64,000 nucleotides of DNA, taken from NCBI GenBank assembly GCA_963781955.1, contig CAWAHU010000001.1:682001-746000 (forward strand). The letters run 5' to 3'. The position numbers and the translations under genes were made by a program. A model generated the notes under the pieces. That model was not told the DNA's origin, did no database searches, and was given only the letters and a program-made list of their open reading frames with translations. Shown here in pieces: positions 34,976 through 43,850 of this stretch. How positions within the stretch are numbered: the stretch's first letter is position 1; every line of letters begins with the position of its first letter. The DNA is from Bog-473 sp963781955 (lineage in GTDB: Bacteria > Actinomycetota > Acidimicrobiia > Acidimicrobiales > RAAP-2).

Positions 34976-36043
34976 TCAGGCGGTGGGGCCGAGGAAGCCC
35001 CAGTCGATGATCCCGGCGCTCTGCAGGAGCACCACGATCACCGCGAAGGCCAGCACGCCGAGCAGCACGGCGGTCACGATCGGTTTCCAGGGCAGCTGGG
35101 TCCAGGTCATGGGCTCCAGGCCCACCACGTCCGCCAGGTCGCCGTCGCTCTCGGCGTCGCTCTCGGCATGGTCCTCGGCGCCGGCGACCGCCTCGCCACC
35201 GCCTGCTCGAGGTGGGGCGTCCCCGGCCGGCGACGGTGCGGTGCGAGGGGCCTCGACCGTGTCGGCGACGGCCAGGACGTCGGCGGCCTCGTCGGTCTCG
35301 ATCACCTCGAACTCCTCGAGCTTCCCAGCCGTGCGGGCTACCGCGACCGCTGTGGCCTCCGGGATCTCGGTGCCCGCCGTGCGCGTGCGTGCCGGGGCAC
35401 CGACCTGATCCCGCGACGACTTGGCGACCTTGCTCCCGGTGACCTTGCTCCCGGTGACCTTGCTCCCGGTGACCTTGCTCCCGGTGACCTTGCTCCCGGT
35501 GACCTTGCTCCCGGTGACCTTGCTCCCGGAGACCCTGGCCGTCGAGGGGGTTCTCGCTGACGTCCCGGTCGTGGCGGTCCCGCCCGGCTTCGTGGCCTTC
35601 ACGGCCGCAGGCGTCGTGGCCTTCACTGCCGCAGGCGTCGGCGATGAGGGACCCGACTTGACCGCTTTAGTACCCACCGAGATCTTGCCGGCGGCGCTCG
35701 CCTTGCTGGCGGTGGTGGCCGTGGGGCGCGGGTCCCCGGTGCTCCCCGCCTTCGCCTCCTCCAGGGCCGACCCGAGGCCCGAGGCCGACCACCCCGTGAC
35801 CACGAGTCGGGTGGTCGACCCGCCGCCGCGCAGCGTCAGCAGCACGTAACCCTGGCGTTCCTCGATCTCCCACTCCGAGATCCGGTCCCAGCCCATGCGC
35901 TGGCGCGTGCGCCCGGGGCGCTCCACCACGATCCCGTCGACGGAGAGGACGAGGTCGAACACGTCGGGCTTGCGCCGGCGCTGCTTGGTGTAGATCCAGA
36001 CGTCGTGGATCGTCGTGGTCGTGGCGGTCATGGCTCGGCTCAT
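34976..36043 (-). CDS. Tail-anchored PH-like protein with VTGSK repeats
   Basis: A 355-residue protein with three parts. Residues 5-95 form a compact beta-rich domain (VWIYTKQRRRKPDVFDLVLSV, MGWDRISEWEIEERQGYVLLTLRG), like bacterial PH domains. Then comes a long low-complexity Thr/Ser/Lys/Ala/Pro linker with AAVKAT units and six perfect VTGSK repeats, and an acidic segment. One membrane helix (about 320-342, AVLLGVLAFAVIVVLL) and a tail of about ten residues end the protein. The ATG overlaps the chbG stop (ATGA), making it the last gene of the purK operon. Function unknown. Confidence 0.75.
   Translation of the reverse strand: MSRAMTATTTTIHDVWIYTKQRRRKPDVFDLVLSVDGIVVERPGRTRQRMGWDRISEWEIEERQGYVLLTLRGGGSTTRLVVTGWSASGLGSALEEAKAGSTGDPRPTATTASKASAAGKISVGTKAVKSGPSSPTPAAVKATTPAAVKATKPGGTATTGTSARTPSTARVSGSKVTGSKVTGSKVTGSKVTGSKVTGSKVTGSKVAKSSRDQVGAPARTRTAGTEIPEATAVAVARTAGKLEEFEVIETDEAADVLAVADTVEAPRTAPSPAGDAPPRAGGGEAVAGAEDHAESDAESDGDLADVVGLEPMTWTQLPWKPIVTAVLLGVLAFAVIVVLLQSAGIIDWGFLGPTA
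35439..35528 (-). repeat. 15-bp tandem repeat encoding VTGSK
   Basis: Six perfect copies of GTGACCTTGCTCCCG (plus-strand reading) with one degenerate copy on each side. Each encodes VTGSK on the minus strand. Confidence 0.97.
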
Positions 36044-36885
36044 CCGCCCGCCCGGGCCAGTTCGCGCAGCGGCCGGTAGCCGATCAGGATGGCCCCCACC
36101 TCTTCGAGGGACCGGCGGACCCAGTCCTCCGTGCAGATGATGCGGTGGTCGTCGACGCGTGACTCCCAGTCGTCGGAGGCCAGGGAGCGGAGCTCGGCGC
36201 TGTCGACCGCGGGGTGGAGGAAGAATTCGGTGACCCCCGGTCGCAGCGTGGCGATGTCCTTCTTGAAGACATGGCGGGAGCCGACACCGGGCACCAGGCG
36301 CAGGTGGTCGGTGAAGACGGCGCCCTCCGCCGCGGCCACCGCCCTCGCCGGGAAGCCCAGGTAACGTTCGGCGGCCGGGCTGATCATGCGCAGTGGCAGC
36401 CCGAACTCGACGGCCAGCTCGAGGTACACGTCGAAGAACTCGGGCCGGACCTGCAGCGTGCCCATGTGGGCGTCGAGGTGGCTGACGTCGAAGCCCCAGA
36501 GGATGGCCCGCTCTATCTGCGCACGGCACTCGCGCCGGACCTCGTCGAGGTCGGCGTGGTCCCAGACGTCCTCCATCGTCCGCGGGAAGCCCCCGTCGCC
36601 GCCCAGCAGGGAGGGGGCGTGCGTGATCGGGCCCCAGCGGTACAGCGGGTACTCGGCGTTGAGCGTCAGGTGCACGCCGACGTCCTCGCCGCGGTAACGG
36701 CTGCTCGCCTCGCGGGCCCAGGGGCACGGCACCATCAGGGTGGCGCTCGTGACGGTGCCGCTGGCCAGGCACTCGAAGACCCCCACGTTCGCCGAGTGGC
36801 ACGAGCCGAGGTCGTCGGCGTTCACGATCACCAGCTTGGCGTCCGCGGCGTAGCCGAGCCGCTGGGCCAGGTTCGGCTCGGCCAT
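36040..36885 (-). CDS. ChbG/HpnK (YdjC) family deacetylase-like protein
   Basis: A 281-residue YdjC-fold protein: VIVNADDLGSCHSANVGV near residue 19-36 supplies Asp and His metal ligands, EDVGVHLTLNAEYPLY follows, and SHLDAHMGTLQ supplies further His. Family members deacetylate chitobiose or hopanoid/lipid sugars; the substrate here is unknown. The ATG overlaps the purE stop (TGATG), tying it to the purine genes by expression only. Confidence 0.88.
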   Translation of the reverse strand: MAEPNLAQRLGYAADAKLVIVNADDLGSCHSANVGVFECLASGTVTSATLMVPCPWAREASSRYRGEDVGVHLTLNAEYPLYRWGPITHAPSLLGGDGGFPRTMEDVWDHADLDEVRRECRAQIERAILWGFDVSHLDAHMGTLQVRPEFFDVYLELAVEFGLPLRMISPAAERYLGFPARAVAAAEGAVFTDHLRLVPGVGSRHVFKKDIATLRPGVTEFFLHPAVDSAELRSLASDDWESRVDDHRIICTEDWVRRSLEEVGAILIGYRPLRELARAGG

Positions 36886-37440
36886 CAGGCGGTCTCCCCG
36901 GTCCCGGCCTCGGGTGCCCCGCCCTTCTTGGACACCGTGGCGTCCTGGGCCTGAGCCTCCGATGCGATCTCGTCCTGGTACGCCGCCATCGCGGTCCGCG
37001 AGCGCGGCGTCACCGACCGCCAGGATGCGCACGGCGAGCAGCCCGGCGTTGCGGGCACCGTTGACGGCGACCGTGGCCACGGGGACCCCTCGGGGCATCT
37101 GCACGATGGACAGCAGGCTGTCGAGGCCGTCGAGCCGGTCCAGCGCCACGGGGACGCCGATGACGGGCAAGGGGGTGACCGAGGCCAGCATGCCCGGCAG
37201 GTGGGCCGCGCCGCCGGCGCCGGCCACGATGACGCGCAGCCCGCGGTCCGCTGCCCCCTGTCCGAAGGCGAGCATCTGGTGGGGCGTGCGGTGCGCCGAG
37301 ACCACGCGGACCTCGTGGGGGACCCCGAAGCGCTCGAGCATCTCGACCGCACCTTCCATGACCGGGAGGTCGGACGAGCTGCCCATCACCACGGCCACCA
37401 GCGGGGCGGCCGACCCGCCCGCCGCGCCCGCCGCGGTCAC
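36885..37440 (-). CDS. purE: N5-carboxyaminoimidazole ribonucleotide mutase PurE, frame interrupted
   Basis: PurE class I: VVMGSSSDLPVMEGA, VVSAHRTPHQM, VIVAGAGGAAHLPGMLAS, PVIGVPV, MPRGVPVATVAV, NAGLLAVRILA. After ILAVGDAALADR the frame must shift at about 36990 (one surplus G in GACCGCGATG) to read MAAYQDEIASEAQ and reach a stop that overlaps the chbG ATG. The total of 556 nt is 3n+1. Without the shift, the frame runs into chbG. The GTG start overlaps the purK stop. Catalyses N5-CAIR to CAIR in purine synthesis, if functional. Confidence 0.85.
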
Positions 37441-38642
37441 GGCGTCCCCCCCGGCTCCAGGCCCGAGGGCAGGTCGATCCCCTCGGGCACGTCGGTGCCC
37501 AGGGCGATCGCTGCCGCCCACGCGGCGGCCCTGGTGGCCTCTGGGTCGTCGCCGCACACGGTCACGTGTCCAAGTTTCCTACCAGGACGGGCCTTTTTGC
37601 CATAGAGGTGGACGTGGGCACCCTCGACGGCCAGTCCGCGGCCGAGGAGAGCGGCCGGGTCCACGCCCCCCGCGCCACCGAACACGTTGACGCTCGCCAC
37701 CTGGGGGTGCTGGGGAGCGGTCGAACCGAGGGGCAGGTCGAGGACGGCCCGGACGTGGTTCTCGAACTGCGAGGTGACGGCCCCCTCGATCGTCCAGTGC
37801 CCCGAATTGTGCGGCCGTGTTGCCAATTCGTTGACCAGGAGTTGTCCGTTGGACCAGAAGAGCTCGACGGCCAGCACGCCCACCGCGCCGGAGATCTCGG
37901 CCACCTTCTGCCCCAGGGCGGACGCCGACTCGACCACGTCCGGCGGCAGGCGCCCGGGCACCAGCACCTCCCGGCAGACGCCGCCCACCTGGGCCGTCTC
38001 GACGGCCGGCCAGGCCACGGAGGCACCCGAGGGGCGTCGGGCCACCATGACGGCGAGCTCGGCGTCGAGGGGGACCAGCTCCTCGGCCACGACCTGGCCG
38101 TCCACCTGTGCCAGCACGCCCTCGGCCTGCGTCGTGTCCGCGACCGGCCACACACCCTTCCCGTCGTACCCGCCGCGGGCGGCCTTGAGCACCAGCGGCC
38201 AGCCGTGGACGTCGGCGAAGCCGTCGATGGCGACGACGGCGCCACGGTGGACGACGCCGGCCGGCCCGCTGTCGGCCACCACGTGGGCCGGGCAGGGCAC
38301 CCCGGCTCCGTCGAGGACGGACCGCATGCGGGCCTTGTCGACCGCCAGCTCGAGGGCGCCGGGCCCCGGCCGGACGGCCGTGCCGTGGCGCTCCAATCCC
38401 GCCACCAGGTCCAGGCCGACCTGCTCGTGGTCGAACGTGACCACCGGGCAGCGGGCCGCCAGGGCCTCGAGGTCCGCCCCGACGAACGGCGTGCCGACCA
38501 GGACCTCGGCCGCCACCGGGCAGGCGGCGTCCCCGGGGTCTTTCGCCAGGACGGCCACCCGGAGGCCGAGCGCGCTCGCCGCCTCGCACGCCATGCGGGC
38601 CAGCTGGCCGGCACCTACGAACCCGAGATCACACCTGGTCAG
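37437..38642 (-). CDS. purK: N5-carboxyaminoimidazole ribonucleotide synthase PurK; unusual start
   Basis: An ATP-grasp enzyme (AIR + ATP + bicarbonate to N5-CAIR): TFDHEQVGLD, KAARGGYDGKGVWPV, NELATRPHNSGHWTIE, HLYGKKARPGRKLGHVTV. The needed N-terminal motif GFVGAGQLARM lies before the first ATG (38594). Between it and an in-frame TAG there is no ATG, GTG or TTG, only CTG 38642 (then ACC AGG TGT). I annotate the CTG; a local base error is the alternative. First gene of the purK-purE-chbG operon. Confidence 0.85.
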   Translation of the reverse strand: MTRCDLGFVGAGQLARMACEAASALGLRVAVLAKDPGDAACPVAAEVLVGTPFVGADLEALAARCPVVTFDHEQVGLDLVAGLERHGTAVRPGPGALELAVDKARMRSVLDGAGVPCPAHVVADSGPAGVVHRGAVVAIDGFADVHGWPLVLKAARGGYDGKGVWPVADTTQAEGVLAQVDGQVVAEELVPLDAELAVMVARRPSGASVAWPAVETAQVGGVCREVLVPGRLPPDVVESASALGQKVAEISGAVGVLAVELFWSNGQLLVNELATRPHNSGHWTIEGAVTSQFENHVRAVLDLPLGSTAPQHPQVASVNVFGGAGGVDPAALLGRGLAVEGAHVHLYGKKARPGRKLGHVTVCGDDPEATRAAAWAAAIALGTDVPEGIDLPSGLEPGGTP

Positions 38643-38721
38643 CGCACTCGCCCCCGTCCGCGGATTGACCTAGACAGTGGGCCTGACACAAACGGCAGAC
38701 TAGGCGAGGAGCACCGGGATC

Positions 38722-39652
38722 ATGGCCAAATCGATGCGCATCGGGACACTGGTGAACGTCGACGCACCGTTGCACGAGGTGGTCGCTGAGCTGGAGCGCT
38801 ACGCCGAGGCCGGGCTCGATCACGCCTTCGCCGTCCAGATCTTCGGCCCGGACGCCCTCACGCTGCTGGCCGTGGCCGGGTCGAAGGTGCCGGGCATCAC
38901 CCTCGGGACCGGCGTGGTCCCGGTGCATCCGCGTCACCCGATGGTGCTCGCCCAGCAGGCCCTGACGGTGCAGTGGGCCACCGGGAACCGACTGGTGCTG
39001 GGCATCGGGCTCTCCCACCAGGTGGTGGTCGAGGGGATGTGGGGACTGAGCTACGACAAGCCGGCCACCTACATGAAGGAGTACCTCGCCGCGCTCCTGC
39101 CGTTGTTGCGCGGCGAGACGGTCACCAGCGCGGGGGACCGGGTCACGATGAACGCCTTCATGCCGCTCGACGTGGCGAAGTTGCCCGGCGTCGAGCCGCC
39201 GCCCGTCCTGGTGGCCGCCCTCGGTCCGGCCATGTTGCGCCTGGCCGGCGCCGTGGCCGACGGCACCGTCACCTGGATGACCGGGACCAAGACCATCGGC
39301 GAGCACGTCGCGCCCAGCATCGCAGCCGCGGCCGAGCGAGGCCGGCCGCCCGGCGCCCCGCGTCGTGGTGTCGCTGCCCATCGCGGTGACCGCCGACGCC
39401 GACAAGGCGCGGGAACGCATCGCAGAGGCCTTCGCCGTCTACCCGAACCTGCCCTCCTACCGGGCCATGCTGGACCGTGAAGGTGTGCAGGACGCCACGG
39501 GCATCTCCTTCGTCGGTGACGAGGAGGCGGTGGCGGCCGCCATCGGGCGCCTGGCCGACGCCGGGGCGACCGACTTCGTCGCGGCGGTGCTGGGCGACGG
39601 CGCTGAGCGCGCACGCGGGCTGGCGCTGCTCAGCGAGCTGGCGCGGAGCTGA
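38722..39652 (+). CDS. LLM-class F420-dependent oxidoreductase, frame interrupted
   Basis: A luciferase-like TIM-barrel flavoprotein/F420 enzyme of about 310 residues: MRIGTLVNVDAPL, ITLGTGVVPVHPRHPMVLAQQALT, RLVLGIGLSHQ, MKEYLAALLPLL. The first frame is right to about codon 205 (GCCGAG, 39331-39336). One surplus base near 39337 then shifts it; the next frame continues EAGRPAPRVVVSLPIAVTA and YPNLPSYRAMLDREG to the stop at 39652. The 931-nt length is 3n+1. It probably reduces or oxidises a small substrate with F420; substrate unknown. Confidence 0.82.
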
Positions 39653-39700
39653 GGAGCAGGAAGCCCGACGCCGCGCCACGACGTCGGGGGCGGAGCCGGG

Positions 39701-40301
39701 TTACTGGCTGATCGTGGTGTGCTTGAACTCGTTGAGCTCGGGCATGGTGTCGAAGAGCCCGAGGACCCCTTCGACCGTGCGGCGCGCCACCTCCACGTCG
39801 CCTTCGGGCCGGCTCATCAGGCGCACGAAGACGGCCCGCTGGCCGACGACGAAGGTGGGAACCCCGAAGATCTCCAGATCGGCCACCCCACGCTCGTGGG
39901 CGCGGCGGATCTCGCGGCACCGCGTCGCCGGCGGCGGCCTCGGCCACCACCTTGGCGCCCGGCAGCCCGACCCCGTCGAGCGCTCCGGCCACCACTTCGG
40001 GCAGTCGCAGGTCGAGCCCCTGGTCGTGCCGAGCGGCGAACAGGGCGACGTGCGCGTCGAGGAAGCGGTCGGGGTACTGATCGCGTACCACCACCCCCGA
40101 GGCCAAGGCCGACAGGTCGCGCGCCCGGCCGGGGTCGTCCCAGACCGGGGTCCCGCCGTCGGGGACGTGGGCCTGACTGAGCGAAAACGGGAGAAACGTC
40201 ACGTCCCAGTCGGCCCCGGCCGAGAGCGCCAGCGCGATGTGCTCGTGGGCGTTGCGTGCGAACGGGCAGCGGTAGTCCCAGGTGACGGCGAAGGATCTCA
40301 C
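39701..40301 (-). CDS. DsbA-family (FrnE-like) oxidoreductase, frame interrupted
   Basis: A thioredoxin-fold DsbA/FrnE-like protein of about 200 residues starting VRSFAVTWDYRCPFARNAHEH. The CxxA site keeps a single Cys, so it is more like 2-hydroxychromene isomerase/FrnE relatives than a classical CxxC oxidase. The frame is correct to AAAGDAV, then a surplus C near 39916 shifts it; REIRRAHERGVADLEIFGVPTFVVGQ follows in the next frame. 601 nt is 3n+1. The GTG start overlaps the PAP2 stop. Confidence 0.8.
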
Positions 40302-40924
40302 AGCTGGTGCAACCGCTCCTGGGCAGGGTCGATTCCCCCGTGGTGCCGGCGCCGGCGCCGTCCCCCCCGACCGCTGCGGCCCAACCCGAAGGGCAGGGGC
40401 CGGCGCCCCGTGCTGCCCGGGGTGACCAGGTCCACCACCGGGCGGAGGCCCAGGCCGAGCACCGAGCCGATGACGGCGCCGCCCAACACGTCGGTGGGGT
40501 GGTGGGCCCGCAGGTGGACGCGGCTGGCGGCCACGGCGCTGGCGAAGCAGACGGTGGCCGCGGTCTCGGCGTCGGAATCGCCCAGGACGAACGCGGTGCA
40601 GAATGCGGCCAGTGTGTGGCCGCTGGGGAAGCTGCTCGTCGAGGGAGTACGCACGGAGGCGTCGAGGTGGTCCTCGGGCCGCTGACGCTCCACGGCCGCC
40701 TTCACGACCCGGCTGACCACCAGGGACGAGACGCCGGCCACGCCGAGAGCCACGATGGCGCGGCGCCGGTCCGGGCCGCGCCGGCGACCCTTGAACGCCG
40801 CCAGCGCGACCCACACGTAGCCGTAGTCGGCCAGGTTCGACACGATGGTGGCGGCACGGTCGAAGCCCGGGCGCCCACGGAGGGGTTCGAAGGCGGCGTC
40901 GACCATCTCGTCGAGGCTGCTCAT
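40298..40924 (-). CDS. PAP2-superfamily membrane phosphatase
   Basis: A 208-residue protein with the three PAP2 signatures: KAAVERQRP, PSGH and SRVHLRAHHPTD, and about four or five membrane helices between. Likely dephosphorylates lipid pyrophosphates or phosphatidic acid at the membrane. The C-terminus is Arg/Gly-rich. The stop overlaps the start of the DsbA-like gene; 10 bp separate it from the RecB-like gene upstream. Confidence 0.92.
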   Translation of the reverse strand: MSSLDEMVDAAFEPLRGRPGFDRAATIVSNLADYGYVWVALAAFKGRRRGPDRRRAIVALGVAGVSSLVVSRVVKAAVERQRPEDHLDASVRTPSTSSFPSGHTLAAFCTAFVLGDSDAETAATVCFASAVAASRVHLRAHHPTDVLGGAVIGSVLGLGLRPVVDLVTPGSTGRRPLPFGLGRSGRGGRRRRRHHGGIDPAQERLHQL

Positions 40925-40934
40925 CGTGGCGTCC

Positions 40935-41708
40935 TCATGCGGCGGCGAAGGCGGGGCATGACGTCTTGAAGTGGCACGAGGAGCAGAGCCCGCTCACGTG
41001 GGGCCGGAAGTCCTCAGCGGCGCAGGCACGCTCAATCGCGCTCCACACCGCTACGGCCCGCTTGCGCTGGCCGCGGATCGTCTGCGCCGACGCCGCGGTC
41101 GAGATCGTCACGGGCTGGCGCAGGTAGTGCAGGCGCACCTCGGCGGGGGCCTGGCCGAGCACGCTCTCGCAGAGCAGGGCGTAGGTGTGCACGCCACCGA
41201 GGCTGCCGCGCTCGTAGCGCTCGGTCGGTGCTCGACCCGTCTTGTAGTCCACCACCACCAGGCGTCCGTCGGGCTCCACGTCCAGGCGGTCGATGATGCC
41301 GCGCAGCCGCATGCCGTCGACCGCCGCTTCGACGCCGAGCTCGACCCCGACGGTGTGCGTCTCGTTGGGGTCCTCGAGCGCGAAGACGTTGGCCACCAGT
41401 GCACGTGCGTCGCCCAGGAAGGCCTCGGCTTCCGCCGGTCCGAGGTCGAGCTGCACGAACTCCTCGTCGTCCTGGAGCGCCGCCCACGCCGCGTCGAGCT
41501 CGCGCTGGGCCGTGTCCGGCGTCCGCCCGCCCGGTGCGTGGTGCCAGAAGAGGCGCTCGAGCGCGGCGTGCACCAGGGTTCCCTTGACGGCGTGGGGCGA
41601 GGGTGGCTCGGGGAGCCGCTCGATCTGCGAGAAGCGGAAGGCCAGAGGGCAGGAGGTGAATGCGCTGACCTTGGACGGCGTCAGCGTGCGCGGGGGCTCG
41701 AGGGCCAT
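40935..41708 (-). CDS. RecB-family PD-(D/E)XK exonuclease domain protein with Fe-S cysteines
   Basis: A 257-residue stand-alone nuclease domain: SAFTSCPLAFRF at the start, GTLVHAALERLFW, GIIDRLDVEPDGRLVVVDYKTGRAP (catalytic Asp and D-x-K), and a C-terminal LCSSCHFKTSCP. One N-terminal and three C-terminal Cys match the 4Fe-4S staple of AddB/Cas4/RecB-like nucleases. No CRISPR genes are near, so Cas4 is unlikely. Probable DNA repair role. Confidence 0.9.
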   Translation of the reverse strand: MALEPPRTLTPSKVSAFTSCPLAFRFSQIERLPEPPSPHAVKGTLVHAALERLFWHHAPGGRTPDTAQRELDAAWAALQDDEEFVQLDLGPAEAEAFLGDARALVANVFALEDPNETHTVGVELGVEAAVDGMRLRGIIDRLDVEPDGRLVVVDYKTGRAPTERYERGSLGGVHTYALLCESVLGQAPAEVRLHYLRQPVTISTAASAQTIRGQRKRAVAVWSAIERACAAEDFRPHVSGLCSSCHFKTSCPAFAAA

Positions 41709-41856
41709 GGACCGTCAGGATACGGCGGGCCGCTGCGGCGCCGGTTCATCCCTGCTGGGGGTGGGCGGAGCCGGTGGAGGCGGTAGACGGCGCCGACACA
41801 GGTGGCGGCACATGGGGCGGCACACGGGGAGAGGTGGAGCAGGTAGAAATGACCCG

Positions 41857-42126
41857 ATGGCTGAGCTTCGCCGCGCCACCTCGTGGGCCGGACTGCGACC
41901 AGGCGACCCCGTGCAGGTCCACGGCACCCGCATCCGGGGCGCGTCGTGGCTGTTCGTGGCGCACGTGACGAACGCCGAGACCAAGGAGAGCTGGGTCGAG
42001 GTGGTCGGCGGCCGGGCCGGGGACCGTGCCGTGCGGTCCTTCCGGCCTGACCAGCTCTACGCCCCCTCGGCCCGGCCCGGACGTGACCCGTCGCTGGCCG
42101 ACGCCCCGGGGCTTCCTCTCGGCTGA
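41857..42126 (+). CDS. Small conserved-looking hypothetical protein
   Basis: 89 residues: AELRRATSWAGLRPGDPVQVHGTRIRGASW, then FVAHVTNAETKESWVEVVGG and SFRPDQLYAP, a small beta-barrel-like pattern. No family assigned with confidence. ATG 41857 lies shortly after TAGAAAT (41844-41850). The 148-bp region before it holds GGCGGCACA-type direct repeats but no other gene. Confidence 0.65.
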   Translation: MAELRRATSWAGLRPGDPVQVHGTRIRGASWLFVAHVTNAETKESWVEVVGGRAGDRAVRSFRPDQLYAPSARPGRDPSLADAPGLPLG

Positions 42127-42147
42127 CCGCGAGAAGGCTCCCCCGAC

Positions 42148-42711
42148 GTGGCCCACCCCGGCATCCCCACGCTCACCACCGAGCGGCTCATCCTGCGCCC
42201 CTTCGTGCCGGCCGACCTCGGCGCCCTGGTCGAGATCCACGCCGAGGAGTCCTTCTGGTGGTACCCGCTGCGCTCGGCCATGTCGGCCGAGGAGACGGCT
42301 GGCTTCCTCGACCGGGTGCTCGAGCGTTACGAGACGGACGGCTTCGCCATGGAGGCCGTCGTGGACCGGGGGAGCGGCGCCCTCATCGGATGGGCCGGCC
42401 TGGCCGTCCCGCACTTCCTGCCCGAGATCCTGCCCGCCGTCGAGGTCGGCTGGCGGCTGGCCGGCCATGCCCGCGGGCGGGGTCTGGCCACCGAGGCCGG
42501 AGCCGCCGCCGTCGACTACGGGTTCGGTGCGGGCGGCCTGGAGCGCATCGTGAGCATCTACGAGCCGGAGAACGCCGCTTCGGGCCGCGTCATGGAGAAG
42601 CTCGGCTTCAGACCGTGGCGCCGCACGACCACGCCGCGCGGGGAGGAGGTCGCCGTCACCGAGCTGCGCCGGGAGCGCTGGGCGGAGCGGCGCGCTCAGT
42701 CCGCGGTGTAG
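42148..42711 (+). CDS. GNAT acetyltransferase, RimJ/RimL-like
   Basis: A 187-residue N-acetyltransferase: PTLTTERLILRPFVPADL at the start, VEVGWRLAGHARGRGLATEAGAA (acetyl-CoA loop) and NAASGRVMEKLGFRP near the end. The acceptor is unknown. GTG start. Its last 16 bp overlap the end of the convergent acyl-CoA dehydrogenase. Confidence 0.92.
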   Translation: MAHPGIPTLTTERLILRPFVPADLGALVEIHAEESFWWYPLRSAMSAEETAGFLDRVLERYETDGFAMEAVVDRGSGALIGWAGLAVPHFLPEILPAVEVGWRLAGHARGRGLATEAGAAAVDYGFGAGGLERIVSIYEPENAASGRVMEKLGFRPWRRTTTPRGEEVAVTELRRERWAERRAQSAV

Positions 42712-43844
42712 CCGTCGATCCGGGAGAGGATGCGGAGCATCACCTCGTCGGTGCCGGCACCGATGGAATCGAGGCGGGTGTCGCGGAAGTAGCGGGACGT
42801 CCAGGTCTCCTCCATGTAACCGAGCCCGCCGTGGAACTGGACGGCGCAGTCGGCCACCTCGCGCTGGAGTCGCGACCCGAGCAGTTTGCCGATGGTGGCG
42901 TAACGGGTCGCGTCCTCACCTCGGCACACGGCGTCGGCGGTCGTATACGCGTAATGGCGCAGCACGTCGTAGCGCGCTGCCAGCTCCGTCAGGACGAACT
43001 GCAGGTGCTGGTTCGCCATCAGCGGCTTCCCGAAGGCGTGGCGCTCCTGCAGGTAGGCCGCCGTGCGCTCGAGAGCCATGCCGATGGATCCGACCTGCTT
43101 GTAGAAGGTGATGAGGCGTTCGGCCTGGAACTGCACCATCTGGTGTTGGAAGCCGCGGCCGATCTCGCCGATCGTGTTGGACACGGGGACGCGGACGTCG
43201 TTGAATGCGAGCTCGGCCGTGTCGCTCGACCACATGCCCAGCTTCTCGAGCTTGCGCGACACGGTGACTCCCTCGAGCGCGGTGGGCACCACGATGAGCG
43301 ACATGCCACGGTGTCCCGGGTCGTCGGACGTGCGCGCCAGCAGGCAGAGCCAGTCGGCCTGCGTGCCGTTGGTGATGTAGAGCTTCGAGCCGTTGATCAC
43401 CCACTCGTCGCCGTCGCGCACCCCCCGGGTCCGGATGGCGGCCACGTCGCTGCCCGCGTCGGGCTCGGTGACGGCGATGGAGGTCACGACCTCGCCGCAC
43501 ACGGCCGGCACGAGGTAGCGCTCCTTGAGCTCGTGCGACCCGTGGCGAGCCAACGCGGGCGTGGCCATCGACATCTGCACGGCCATCGCCATGGGGACGC
43601 CGCCGCAGCTGATGCGACCCATCTCCTCTCCGGCGATCATGGTGTAGGAGTGGTCGGCCCCCATGCCCCCGTAGGCCTCGTCGTACTCCAGGCCGAGGAG
43701 GCCGACGGCACCGAGCTTCGGAAAGAGCTCGTGGGCGGGGAACGTGCGGGCGGCCTCCCACTCGTCGACGTGCGGCTCGATTTCGCGTTCGAAGAGGTCC
43801 CGCAGCGTCTGTCGAAAGAGCCGGTGCTCGTCGGTCTCGATCAC
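42696..43844 (-). CDS. Acyl-CoA dehydrogenase, isovaleryl/long-chain subgroup
   Basis: A 382-residue FAD enzyme: YDEAYGGMGADHSY, AVTEPDAGSDVAAIRT, FNDVRVP, FGGxGY-type QFHGGLGYMEE and SIGAGTDEVMLRI. The Glu of the YEGT motif of short-chain enzymes is Gly here, whereas QAERL matches the position of the catalytic Glu in isovaleryl/long-chain members. With the MCC genes alongside, isovaleryl-CoA or citronellyl-CoA is a plausible substrate. GTG 43844 follows TATCGT by 6 nt. Confidence 0.92.
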   Translation of the reverse strand: MIETDEHRLFRQTLRDLFEREIEPHVDEWEAARTFPAHELFPKLGAVGLLGLEYDEAYGGMGADHSYTMIAGEEMGRISCGGVPMAMAVQMSMATPALARHGSHELKERYLVPAVCGEVVTSIAVTEPDAGSDVAAIRTRGVRDGDEWVINGSKLYITNGTQADWLCLLARTSDDPGHRGMSLIVVPTALEGVTVSRKLEKLGMWSSDTAELAFNDVRVPVSNTIGEIGRGFQHQMVQFQAERLITFYKQVGSIGMALERTAAYLQERHAFGKPLMANQHLQFVLTELAARYDVLRHYAYTTADAVCRGEDATRYATIGKLLGSRLQREVADCAVQFHGGLGYMEETWTSRYFRDTRLDSIGAGTDEVMLRILSRIDGYTAD

Positions 43845-43850
43845 CGGCGA

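Noticed and set aside
36885..40301. Programmed +1 ribosomal frameshifting in purE, the LLM gene and the DsbA-like gene
   Set aside because: No common slippery codon, no stop codon at the shift points and no stimulatory hairpin seen; such regulation would be unexpected in these families.
40935..41708. Cas4 identity for the RecB-like nuclease
   Set aside because: The Fe-S cysteine layout is shared by AddB and Cas4 relatives, but there are no other cas genes or repeats in the window; general RecB-family nuclease is safer.
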